A stretch of DNA of 64,000 bases from the NCBI GenBank assembly GCA_030062745.1, contig CP099840.1:33421101-33485100 (forward strand). The letters are read 5' to 3'. Made by a program: the position numbers and the translations under genes. The number at the start of each line of letters is the position of its first letter. Position 1 is the first letter of the stretch. Positions 49,190 through 60,508 of this stretch are shown here, piece by piece. This DNA is from Capitulum mitella (lineage: Eukaryota; Arthropoda; Thecostraca; Pollicipedomorpha; Pollicipedidae). The notes under the pieces are model-generated. The model was not told where the DNA came from. It searched no databases and worked only from the letters and a program-made list of their open reading frames with translations.

Positions 49190-50110
49190 TGCTGGGGTCC
49201 TAGGGAACCCCTGCTGACGGCTTCTTCTGGCATGTCAAGAGCTCCCTTGCCGGCCAGTGAAAAGCCCGCCTGTTGGTCTGCAGATGAGACCCATGACAAC
49301 CCGTTAACGGGCCTCTGCCCGCCTGTAAAGGGGTCCTGCGTCGTCCTACAGATGGCTTCCTGCGGGGCCGCAGAGGGGTCCTATAACAGGTCCCTTGCCG
49401 GTTTGTAAAGAATTCTCTGTTGGCCCATAGAGGGGCCCCCTGTTGGGCTGTAGAGACGCCCTCTGCTGCTGACCTGTAAAGTACGCCTAAGGACCTGTAT
49501 ATGGGCCTCTGCCGGCCTGTAAAGGCCCTCTGCAAGTGTCTAAAGGGTAACCTGTTGGTCTCTAAAGAGGTTGCGATAGACTAAAGAGGGTCTGCCTACG
49601 AGCATTCAGATTGTCCCCTACTCACCTCTGGAGGGATTCTGTTTCTGACTCGTACAGAGCCTCATATCAGCAATCTTCCAGCCCGTATGGGGGCTCTCAG
49701 CTGCATTGTAAAAGGAGTCGCTGCCGGCAGGTAGAGGGGCCCCTGCAGTCCTGCAGACAGACCTGTAGGCCCTGTAGACTGGAGAGGACCTTTTAAAGTT
49801 CCCCAGGCTAAAGTTTCCCAGGCATGGGCCATAAAAGGGCCTATGCACGTCTGCAAGAAAACCCTTGCAGCTGCTGTCGTGTACAGAGGTCCATACTGCC
49901 CTGTAAAGAAGCTTCCACCGGGCAATTCAGGAGCCCCTGTTCCGTCAAAGGGGCATTGATGGCCTGTGAGAAGCGTGGGCCATTTTTATAGGTCATTATG
50001 CTCTCTCTTTGCAGCAAAGGAGCTCTAACTGGCCACTAACGAGAATAACTGCTGCCCTGTAAGCGACCAGGGCTAAGATATGGAGGAGGCCACCGGCGAC
50101 CTGTGAGCAG
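49190..50110 (+). repeat. Degenerate ~22-bp minisatellite
   Basis: The consensus is close to GGGCCTCTGCCGGCCTGTAAAG, repeated at about 22-bp intervals with heavy divergence. Examples begin near 49309, 49331, 49353, 49439 and 49503. The recurring TGTAAAG/TAGAG at the unit end and CTGCCGG in the middle make the period easy to see to about 49800; it then decays toward 50110. The array at 40.6 kb is the same family inverted. Because 22 is not a multiple of three, the frames across it change constantly, arguing against coding. Confidence 0.8.
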
Positions 50111-50114
50111 CATG

Positions 50115-51955
50115 AACCCGTTTTAGAGGTCATCATGTGCGACATCATTTAATGTTGTGTGACATTCTGTAACATTAAAACCGCGGTCGATAAATGGATT
50201 TGGAACGGGGACACAGGGAAAGTTCTTATTGTTGGGCCTAAACCTCAAACATGCACTTAAACTAAGCAAGTCTCATTGGTCCTTAAAAGAAATCGATCGA
50301 GTACCCGTTGGATCAAAAGGGACACAAAAAATGTACCAGCACATTATTTGTCATCAGTGCGGTTTCATTCACTAAAGTTGATTACATATTAGGATGTTGT
50401 TTGTTTGTCCAATTCGCTCAAACTTGAAACGGAAATGAAACGTTGTGATGTCATCACCCTTTGTTACCTTCAGCTTTCACCGTCAGCTTCTAATCCGGAA
50501 CATTTCGCGTTCATGGATCGACACCGCTGCACGTGTATCCATTACCCGGAAAGAGACTAGTGAGCTCTGAATTATGCCAGGTAGAAGATTTCAGGAGCAA
50601 AAAAATACCCAACTGTGGTCCGGGGAAAAATAAACCCACTGCTATCAGATCACGTGTCTGCACATCACCAAACGACGGATTGTAACGGAGATTTGGTTCA
50701 GGGAGCTGAATCACCCCATACAAAGATCGCTGCAGTGAACGTTACCGCCTCGGGTCTGGTGCACGCGCTGGCGACGAGAAAGCTCTCCCAGAGTAACGCT
50801 GATGAGAAGGTACGTAAACGGATTTCATGGCCCCTGTGGCCGCCTTGAACCCTGATTAGTGTCAGCCATCAGGGAACGCGGTCCATTCCTGTTGGAAGGT
50901 ACGAAACTCGAGCCTGGTTCACTTGCTTTGAGAGGTGTTTTCCGACGATATAAAGGCTTTTACAGCCCGACCACGGCTCTGAGATCAGGACTTTGGTGGC
51001 GCTGCCCACGGGACTTGCCTCTAAAGATTGTCACAGTCGAAAAGTTTGGCGCGGTGTTTATCTAACGGCACCATTGTTTTTCTGTACTTGTTTGATCCGT
51101 ATCCATTTTCGAAGGGGAGCGGACTTAGCTCGTAGAGACCTGTTGAACCCAAGGTCAGTTTTTTTATGCGTGGTGTTGATGAAATCATCAAGTAAGAAAA
51201 TCTGAGCGATAAACTTTTGGATTTCATCAGTCATATCCGCCATGCACATTCGTCTCTTACAGCAAATGTGACTTACTAGCGATGTTCTTCCCCGGAACAT
51301 CAAAGTTTCCTGGGGTCCGCTTGATAGATGGTAGATGGTGTCAACAAGGTGAAGGCTAACAATTGTAATCGATAATCACAGGTCCATCAACACCCTTGGT
51401 TAATAACAGTGTCAGGCATGACAATCATTGCTTGTCTGAAAGTAAGAAAGAACGTGAAGAAAGTAACATCCACCAGTAAAAGAACCTCGTAAACGGCGAA
51501 ATTAAAAACATGAAATATATGAGAAGCATGAAAACATGTTTAGAAAAATCCCGTTAAGAAAATGTCAGAAACAAATTCTTTATAATGGTAAACTTTCTGC
51601 GATACACAACCAAACGTTTACGGCGCACAAAGCCAGTCGAAATCACACGCAATCTTACAGATGACTCCAAATGGCATCACGTCGGTGAATTCAGGTTTCT
51701 GTCAGGTCCTATAGAGAGTAGATGACTTCAAATAACGCCATGTTGGTGGACTGCAGTTTCTATTGGCACCTATTGTACTGAAGTGTGGTATGGGGTGTAC
51801 CCATGACACCCTTTCAAAGGTCCCGAGAGCGACTTCTGACAATGCCAGGAACGGAAGTTACTATAGCCATGCGACCATGCACCTCCTAGTCCTTCAGGAC
51901 CCCTGCGAGACCAATCGCAGGTAGAAAAGGTCAGTGACCTCGGTTCGTTACTTTG
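50115..51955. other. No recognisable gene
   Basis: No coding sequence or terminal repeat could be supported. Confidence 0.4.
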
Positions 51956-51959
51956 ACCC

Positions 51960-52735
51960 CAGTCGTCCAGAACTGTCGTGGTGTAGCTACTTTTGACGTC
52001 CTGAAGGTTAACATCATGTTTAGCAGCCAAGGTCTGGCGCCCGAAGCCATCTCATTAGCGTAACATAATGTTGCGTTGGCATGGCATGGTATCCTGTTGA
52101 CACGAGATCCAGGCTGGCTGATCAGCGAATGGAACGCTGTCTCGTAGAAGAGCCAGTTTAGCCTGCTGAGCTTACCAGATGAACCGGCAGCTCTCCCGAG
52201 TGACAAGGACAAAGCCCGGACGACCCACGTGCCGGTGGATCGTCTCAGCAGCCGTCGGTTCGGTGGATGGGGTGTCGAGCCTCTGGGCTGGCTCGGCTGC
52301 ACAGGACATCCACATGTGCCGCGGTGTTTGTCTGACATTCGCCGAGCTCTTTTCCGATCAAACATGACATGAGGCTCAGGCTCGCAGACATATCACACCA
52401 CGGTAAGACTGCAGGCTGGTCGGCTTCGAGGAAGAATGCCAGCATCCTCTCGATTGACAAGAAACAAGATAGCATCGCTCACAAATCTGGTTCTATAGGG
52501 GCAGACGGGAGGCGATGTCATGACAAAACATTGCAGGCCGGATCCCGACAGGTTTGAGTGCTCGCGTGGTGTAGAAATTGACAACTTTTGTGCCATGTGT
52601 AGACTGACAGTGTTCAAAAGTAGAGGCGTGGTCATCGTACAGCTAGAACTTGACTTCTGCGTGCCCGGTACGTGGTGGGATTTCTTCGACCACAAGTGCC
52701 CTCTGCAAACAAGGAGTAGAAGCACTTAGTCCACA
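51960..52735 (-). repeat. Unclassified repeat, copy 1 of an inverted pair
   Basis: It is homologous in inverted orientation to 56390-57135. The best block, 52096-52136, differs from the reverse complement of 56945-56985 at a single position, and TTCCGATCAAACATG near 52352 pairs with CATGTTTGATCGGAA near 56726. Minus-strand frames are open in part (52365-51931 begins MFDRKRARRMSDKHRG; 52725-52393), but the frames are not conserved in the other copy. In one minus frame GTKVVNFYTTRAL distantly resembles the DNFYTS block of piggyBac transposases, too weak to name it. It could be a decayed DNA transposon arm or a dispersed repeat. Confidence 0.65.
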
Positions 52736-53429
52736 TTTGCCACTCCAAGCATGAAATCTTTTCGACATGCTTTATGCGCCGAAAAGGGCTGTCCTTGGCG
52801 TCAGGGGGGGGGGGGGAACTGGCCACAGCTGTTCCCACCTTGGCTATGCCATTTCTTGGAGACATTTTCGTGTAGAAAACGTAGTTGTCATTGTGTGGAA
52901 CAATGACAGCTACGTTTATGTCGTCGTGTGGAACAGTGACAACTTCGAGTATGCGGATTTTTACCGTTTCCTTTTCAAGTGGGGTAAGAGACTGTAGACA
53001 GTTATGTTTATTACTTATCTTATTCAATCCATTCTCATCAATGACCAAGTATTTCAGCGTTTCAGAAGTGTATCTGGAAGAAGTGCTATCCCGTGCTTCT
53101 TGAAACAGACGCACAAAGACAGTATCGCCTGAAAAAGATATTTGTTTTTCTTGCCAGCGTTGTTAGTGATGGACCCGGATCACAAGTGAAGCCGTTTCTG
53201 AGCCAACGAGCGGGGACAGAAAACCAGCATTTCCAACATTTGCCGGCTGCCGTCACCTCCTAGAGGTACGTAGAACGGTACGGCGAGCGGTGGCCGTTTT
53301 CACAATGGGGAGTCTGTGTCACGATGTGCATTCGTGTATTGTATTCGTATTGGTTAAAGGTGGGAATATTAAACAAACGCCATTTGATAGCTATAATCAT
53401 GCTGACGTGTTCTTGAATAGCGTGTAAGT

Positions 53430-54850
53430 AAAGGATAGGTTAGGTCAGATCAGCTCAAGGACGATAGCGGGCCAAATGTGTTTGTCTCGTTTGAAAGATC
53501 ACTGTGCCACAGAACGGGTAGGAAATGCATTTGCCATTCTCTTCTGGTGAGGCATGATAAGTGTATGTTTCAGTTTATGCTCGTGAGGGTTTTAAAATGT
53601 CATGGCCTTGTGCGACCTGACATGACATGACGTCGTTTCAAATGCACTTGTCACTTAGCACGCCATGTAGTCGTTTGAATGGTTTCAAGGCAACGTATAG
53701 AATAATTTTTACATGGTTACTTCATGTGTTTCTGGGATACGCATTATTATTCATTTGACCTCTTAGTGTTTATGGCATTGCCCGCAAAAGCTCTCGTTTT
53801 ACGGGCTTTGGGCTATATTTATGATCTCAGACGTATTTCATTGTCTCGTTCTGTATATCGGCATCGTAATTTTTTGAACGAGACAGATATATTTTGCCTG
53901 ATATCGTCCGTGACCTGACATGACTTGACCATTCCTTGACTTCCATGTCACGCAAGAACACATCAGCGTTATTTTAACTATCAAATGAAATATTTGTCCA
54001 TTCACGAGATACGAATATTGTAATACATGACCTTAGTTGGCCTGATATGACCTAAGATAACCTGTATTAGTCTTTTTCCGATAGAAGTCGCCGCAGCTGG
54101 CCAAACATTCTGATACGGCAGTTGCGTGCCAGTCTCGGTATGAATGAATGTTGCATTCCAGTGGTTGTTGGCCTGACTTGGCGTAAACTGAGGAGTAGAT
54201 CGGTACTTTTTGGCTATGAAAAAAACGCTTATCAACCTTCTTGGATTGTGAAGTACTCAAGACCAGTCTACATTTATACATCAAGTCACTTTCGCCTTTA
54301 TTGCTCACGGATTTTGAATGCCATGACATAATCTTGTGTGACCTTTTGACCCTAGATTACTAACTGAGCGTCATTTAATATGCGTTCAATCCCGATAGCA
54401 TTTGGCGAGCTTTCGACTGGTGTCATTCTCATTTCCGTAACTCTCTTAGCTCTTAATATGATTAACGTGGTCTTGAGAGCCTTCAAATATGTTGAATTTT
54501 GCACTCCCAAAATGAGTATTTATTTCAAAAACGCTATTTTTTTGTTCGATATATATCGAGCCGAAATGTGGGCCTTCCATGCCGAAAAAAAAGCATTTTC
54601 ACGGGCATCGAGGTCAATAGAGGTAACGTGACATGAGGCAAGGCCTTAATTCTTTATTACTTATCATATGTAAAATGTCTTATCAGGAACGGTTCTTTTT
54701 TAACCTTTCTGAGTTCACAAGTGTCCGAATATTTGTATTTAGAACAATGTTTCACGTAATTATCGGTCATCGAATAAATCCTAGAGGTATGACCTCACAG
54801 AACAGCAGGAAGCTGTAACTCCTGGACCTTGGACCTTACCCAACTAAAAT
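53430..54850. repeat. TGACCT/TGACATGAC-rich repeat-like tract
   Basis: Words such as GACCTGACATGACATGAC (near 53619), GTGACCTGACATGACTTGACC (near 53910), ATGACCT (near 54047), TGACCTTTTGACCC (near 54339) and GGACCTTGGACCTTACC (near 54824) recur at intervals. The same vocabulary fills the interiors of the TTAA-flanked elements at 31, 34, 38, 40 and 61 kb, so this is probably another member of that broad group. I could not find TTAA-flanked termini for it. Confidence 0.45.
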
Positions 54851-54971
54851 TTGCACAAGTGGATGCAGCGCATAAGACAATCTTAGACGCCGATTTTGGA
54901 ATTCTGGTATCGATCTGAGGCATGAGGATGCCACCCCCTTGTCGATCTGTCGTGGAATACCCTAGATAGGT

Positions 54972-55095
54972 AAAATATATCTATATATAAATATAGATAT
55001 AATATACAGATATAGATATTATGTAAATATAGATATAGATATAGATGTAGAAAACATAGGTAAAATATAGATATATGTGAACATCGATATATTTC
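54972..55095. repeat. AT-rich GATATA tandem repeat
   Basis: GATATA/AATATA units with AGGTAAAATATA occurring at both sides (about 54968 and 55060). Simple-sequence DNA. Confidence 0.92.
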
Positions 55096-55099
55096 TGGA

Positions 55100-56385
55100 A
55101 AAATGCATATGAATGTTCCATTTACAGTAAATACTTTATCGCGTTTTATCTCACGCCATCAGAAATAAGCAGAACGCGGACAAAAACACGAACACAGTAG
55201 CACAGCACACCTTTCATTAAATTCATTTCCATGTAAAGAAATCCGACGTACCTAAATGTGTTACCTGTCGAGTTGTGAAGTTGCCTGGATACCATTTTTC
55301 TAGGAAAAAATTCTGAGCCGTTTTCATGTTTATTCAGCTGCAACTTTGAAGTCATACTTAGCCATCAGAATCGTTTCCAATTCTGATTTTGTAAACAAGC
55401 GTACGGTTCAGCTCAGACTCTGATTCCCGTACTCACCAGCGAAATGGATTCCGACTCAGATTCTGGCTGAAACAAAATCCATTCCGCAGTCACTTCTGAT
55501 TCCGATGGAAAACTGGCAAAAGTTTGGCACACAAACAGCAATTCAAGTAATCCAGATGCACTTCCAAATGAAATAAAATACTTGATCTCGTTGCAAATGA
55601 AGACCCTCCCGTGCTTTCGGCGTATCGGGGATCTCTGTTACTCAATGCACAGACAAGAAGTGCACACCAGCTTGTAGTGCCGATTGCTATCCACGATTTC
55701 TCGGAATTTGCTTGGGAAAGCCTGGTTGGTCGTTGACCTTTTGGGGTGTTTGTCATTATGCACTGAACCACATAGGATAGCTAGTACATTTAAACCGTCC
55801 GACGCTGTGATTTGGATTGTCTAAAATAGCCTGCTGGGATGGGTCTGGAAAACGATCCGGAAAAACGTGAATCACGCCGCAGAATACAAGCAGCCGAACA
55901 TCAGCGGTGTACTTAATTTCATTCCTGGCCTCCTAATGCGCCTGTACAAAACAAATGCTCATAGGACTTTTTTGCCGCAATGTTTTAATGGCTAAAATGT
56001 TAAAACGGCCACACTGTCGGACGCGGTGAGTCCGATACTTTGAAGGAGGCCAATGGAACAGGTGTAGAGAATGAATGACATACAGCAATCACACCACACT
56101 GTGGAATGAACAGAATGGAATGTACAAATCAGCATGTTAGAATGCAAGGCGCAGAACACAACAGTGATCTTATTTTTGCTAACGTCCTAATTCCCTTCTT
56201 TGAAGCAACTGTCCATCGGACTTTTCGACTAATTCGTCTTTGGCGAAAATGACCAGTGTGACATTCATGCAAACAGCTGAGCCCACCCTATGCACTGGTA
56301 ATGTGAAACCTTTAGATAAAATTTAACAACCTTAGCATGGTTAAATTAAAGAAATCTTTCCCGCTCTATCCCTCTCTGCGACAGG
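55100..56385. other. No recognisable gene
   Basis: A GATTC-rich patch at 55370-55520 (CTGATTCC, GATTCCGACTCAGATTC) resembles those at 19 and 41 kb. No coding sequence is supported. Confidence 0.4.
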
Positions 56386-56389
56386 CTGC

Positions 56390-57135
56390 GATGTTTAGCG
56401 TTCAGTTCAATCACAGCCAATGGCCTTCACCTGGGACGACGCTGTCAAACTGTAGCTGTGGGATGGTCACGTCTGTTTTTTTTCTGATCACTGTGGCAGT
56501 TCGCACCGTGCACACTGTTTATTTATTTCCAGGCCAAACGATTGTTCAAACCACAGATGATAACTGTCTGCAGTGTCCTGTCGTCATGATGGCATCATGT
56601 CTGTCTGCCACCACAAAGAGATTTTCGAGTGACGTTGTCTTTCTCCTCAAGCAGGTGAACGCTGACATATCTTCACAGAAGCTGACAAAGCGGCTGTTAC
56701 GCCTCTCAGTCGGAACCCCATACCATGTTTGATCGGAAAAGACGTCTGCAAACGTCAAAGTCAAAACCAGCGGAGCGTGCACCTCTGTCCTCTGAGCCAG
56801 CCAACAGGTTCAGCACCTCATCCACCGAGCCGGTGGCTGCTGAGGCGAGGACTTGTGCTGTCAAGGTCTGTAATTGACACTCGTGGGAGTCGTCGGTACA
56901 TCTGGCAAGCTCAGCGGGCTAAAATGGCCCTTCCACGAGACAGACGTTCCATTCGCTGATCAACCAGCCTGGATCTCGTGTCAACACGATGCCATGTCAT
57001 GCCAACGCAGCATTATGGTATGCTAGTGAGGTGGCTACGGGCACCAAGCCTTGGCTGCCAAACAGGACTGTTGGTCTTTTGGACGTGCAAAAAAGCTATA
57101 TCGCAATAGTTTTGGACGACTGCAAAGTCCAATTC
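56390..57135 (+). repeat. Unclassified repeat, copy 2 of an inverted pair
   Basis: Inverted homologue of 51960-52735, matching most clearly at 56720-56740 and 56940-57060. Its frames are broken differently, so neither copy codes intact protein. The two copies bracket about 3.65 kb that includes the TGACCT-rich tract. Confidence 0.65.
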
Positions 57136-57309
57136 AGGGAAAAGTTTGCCAGGCTGGTGGCTTGTTTTGGGAATAAGATATAAGACGGATCAGCCAGCAA
57201 TCTTCCATGAAAGCCATTGTATGGTATGGATTATGACACTGTGCTTCAGAACCAGTTCTGATCCTCCAGACTTCGAATCTTCCATGACTCAAAGTTCTGT
57301 TGGCCCGCG

Positions 57310-57402
57310 GGAGTGTGATGTATGCAGGTCGTGTGTGGGAGAGTGTGTGGGTGTGCGTGTCTGGATGTGTGGATGTGGTTGTCTGTGTCTGTGTAAATCT
57401 AG
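57310..57402. repeat. GT-rich low-complexity tract
   Basis: Irregular GTGTGTGGG/TGTCTGTG sequence of about 90 bp, similar to 24918-25015. Confidence 0.8.
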
Positions 57403-57984
57403 GTTTGGAGACGCAGCGACATCCGGCTTATCTGGCTCCCAGAAACCCAGTTTAGTGACTTTTGACAACTGATAAGACACAACTGATGGTTGACACTTAT
57501 CACAAGCATACATTTATCATTTATCGCAAATATGAACAGACTTTGAAATGCGTTATTAGGAGCGTTGTTTCTCCCAGACGTTGTTTCTCCTTTTTGCGAT
57601 TTTTCACTTGTGGGCACTTGGGTGAGAGGACCATAAAACCCAATAGGCTACCTCAGGAGTGTGAAAAGGGCACTTTTAGTTCTGCAGAAGGACCTTAGTG
57701 TAAATGTACGTTTACTATGAAGACCCGCATGGTGTATTCCTTGCATTTCGACGTCATTATGAGATGCACCCACTTCAGTGGTATTATTTCATGCAGTAGC
57801 GCAGCCAGATGGGAGGAGGGGGATCCAAGTGTACGTGCCCTTTCCAAGCTTTCTAGGGGAGCCCAGGTCGGAACGTCCCGTAACAGAGTCCGCTTGATTA
57901 AAGTTGAAAAGCAAGGAATACATTAACGCAGTTGGTTCATTTCATGTACACGGGCTGTTCGCAAGTTTCTCGTGACTTGCGTAT

Positions 57985-58650
57985 CGGGGGCCCCGTGTCT
58001 GCATCAGGGCCCGGTGTCCGTTGCGCCAGTGCCCGGTGCTTATCGTGCGGGCCCGGTGTCGGGCCCAGAAGTCCGATGCTCGTACTAGGGGCCAGGTGTT
58101 CTTATCAGGCTCCCGGCACCAATGGCAATATGTCCGGACGTCCATGCCACTGGCCCAAAAACCCTGCCAGGGGCGTGGTATTTTTGGCGCTAGGCGCCCG
58201 GTGTATGTAGTGCTAAGCGCCTGGTGCTCGTGTCAGGATCGCCGTGTACGTGATGCTGGCGGCCTGACGCTCTTGTCAGAGGCCCGATGTTCGTGGTCGG
58301 GGAAGAAGGTTTGTGTCAGGAGCAAGGTCCTGTGCCAGCTGGACCCAGCGTCTGTGTCAGGTTCTGGTGGCAGTGCCGAGGGCTGTGTACGTTGTGCTAG
58401 GAGCCTGTTGTACTTCTCTGGGTCGTCGCGTTCATGATGTTAGGAGCCGGGATTTCGTGCCAGGATCATGGTGTTCGTTTCAGGGGCACCCCGCCTGTGC
58501 CAGAGACCCGGCTTTTGAGGCGTTAGGGTCCCGGTGTTCTTGGCGAGGGTCATTGTCCGTTCCGTTGGTCCAGCTTTCGTGGTGTTTGGTGCCGGCGTCT
58601 GCGCCGGTGGCCAGGTGTTCGTGTCTGGGCCTTGTGTCCGTGCTAGGACA
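57985..58650 (+). repeat. Degenerate ~20-bp minisatellite
   Basis: GCCCGGTGT-type units start at 57990, 58010, 58031, 58051, 58071, 58091 and 58111. Farther on, units of the form AGGCCCGGTGTTCGTGTCAGG continue with 20-22-bp spacing to about 58650. The sequence differs from the 49-kb array. The open frames at 58021-58437 and 58313-58750 simply read the repeat and are not supported as genes. Confidence 0.85.
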
Positions 58651-58659
58651 AACCCACTT

Positions 58660-59755
58660 GGGCATCTGCTTTTTTAGGACCAAAAATAAAAATTCCTTGG
58701 AACCTTCGAGAACCGAAAATAATCGGATTATTGTGAGCACCTATCATTAATTGTTCTCTTAACGTTCCCAACAAAACATGCATGTTTTCCAAGCAAATGC
58801 ACCCTTTATGCAATTATGCGTCGCAAGTAGGTAGCTATGTACTGAGGCCAAAAGAATAAAATTCGGCAACGCTAACACCAAACCTTTTCTACATTTCCTG
58901 ATCTGAAAGCAGTCTGACGATACCTGGGATCTTGCCCTTGCTTCCGTGTTCGAGCGATACTATCAGTTCTTAGCGGTCATGGTTAAGTGTCGTAGCGGTG
59001 CTAATAATGTGTTTGGGTTTTGTTTTAAATTTTGCGTCTCCACGATCATGAAATAATGAAGTTTTTTTCTAAAGCACTAAGTTGGGTACCACTACAAGTG
59101 CTGTAGTGATATCCAACTGTCCATGCCATACATTTTTGTCAATTTTTTTGCATGACTCCCCCAAAAAAATTCTGGCTGAGGGGCTCGCGGAGATGAAGTG
59201 AATGAAATCTGAAGAGTTTTTTATTGTTATGAGGCGTCCCGTTATGGGAGAGGGACTGTCTCGACCTATGTTATCCTCCGGAAATGAAATGATTGCTGCG
59301 CTTCTGCTTCCATGTTTCCTTCACCAGAGCGACCATGTACCATTAACTTAACAACACGGCAAGGTTTCAGGGAAAACGGGACAAAAGCTGAGCACTTCAT
59401 ACCAACCAAGCGTAATCAAACAGCCACCCACCACCGCTTAGGATAATCCCGCTTTGTCTCTGTAGTCAGCACACCACATATGGTCGTTGCTACACGTGCC
59501 TGGTGTGTGGTCATGGGCTCTTCGATCCCTCTAAGGCGTTTTTAACGTAATGCTTAAGTTCAGCGTTGACCCTAATGACGGTTGCCGGCTGGAAATACCG
59601 GCCCCACGGAAACATCGTTTGAACTTCTGTCTTGGTCTTTCCTCCACTCCCCATGGTAAAGCCCCTGCCATACGGAGTATGCTGGCCGTTCGCGTTTGTT
59701 GCCGCTGAAAGAACATGACGTCACCAAAGAGCGGCTATACAGGGAAGGTACATTG
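58660..59755. other. No recognisable gene
   Basis: Ordinary composition, short frames only, no termini or motifs recognised. Confidence 0.4.
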
Positions 59756-59759
59756 AGAG

Positions 59760-60465
59760 GGTGCCTTGACCGACTATAGCTGCTCAAAGTGCCCCTCTAC
59801 AGCACGGCACCCTAAGCTGAAAGGGTGGATCTAGGCGACCAGTTTGGGAGGGGGACGTGGAACGCACCGAAGTCTCGCGATTTTTTGATAACTCCTGGAT
59901 GTTGCCTGTTCACGACCTAAGATGTATTTAGGGACAAACTTACTGTAATAACATTTGTTTAGATCTTGCTAAAAATGCAGAGATATGTCACATTTTGCCT
60001 GACCTTGCACCATTTAGAAGGAGGGACATGACCCCTGGTTGATGTCCACATCTGGATCCGCCGACGCTAATCTGCCAAAGGAGCACAAAGAGATAGGAAA
60101 AGGACACTTTCATCTACAACAAGGCACTAAAGTGCCAATGGCACACCCTGAGCTGCTCAAGATCCGCCCTTAGGCTTCTTCTTAGAGGCACTGAGCCGTA
60201 AAAGGGGCACGTTGAGCCACCAGATAGGATCCTAAGCTTCCACAGGGGCACACGGAACTTTCGTATGGGTGTGCGGGGCCGCAAGAGGGGCTTCTTTGCC
60301 TGTCAGAGGGACATTTTGAGCTGCCTGAGGACACCTCCAGAATTCACCAGAAGATATGCACTGCAAAAGGAATGCTTTGAGTTGTGAGAGGGGCATTTTG
60401 GGATTTGTTATAGAACATTATAAGCTGTCAGGAGCACACTCCAAATAGCCCAAGGCCGTCTTAAC
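59760..60465 (+). repeat. Degenerate ~21-bp minisatellite
   Basis: From about 60100 to 60460, units close to GAGCTGTCAGAGGGGCACTTT recur every 20-22 bp. Examples are GAGCCGTAAAAGGGGCACG, CCTGTCAGAGGGACATTTT, GTTGTGAGAGGGGCATTTT and AGCTGTCAGGAGCACACT. A few units in reverse orientation (CTCAAAGTGCCCCTCTACAG) sit near 59783-59805. This is the third distinct array in the window with a period near 21 bp. It ends about 45 bp before the TTAA-flanked element B. Confidence 0.8.
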
Positions 60466-60508
60466 CGTTTAACCGTTTAACCTAACGTAAAAACGGTCCC
60501 TGACCACT

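Noticed and set aside
52393..52725. Possible piggyBac transposase (VVNFYTTRAL similar to DNFYTS)
   Set aside because: Only one short block resembles the family. The DDE residues and the rest of the domain are not visible, and the other copy does not preserve the frame.
53430..54850. TTAA-flanked termini for the TGACCT-rich tract
   Set aside because: Vocabulary matches the TTAA elements, but no pair of inverted C-rich termini with TTAA could be found, so it is listed only as repeat-like.
58021..58750. Overlapping plus-strand frames of 138 and 145 codons
   Set aside because: They read through the ~20-bp minisatellite; the repeat has a period not divisible by three and no conserved frame.
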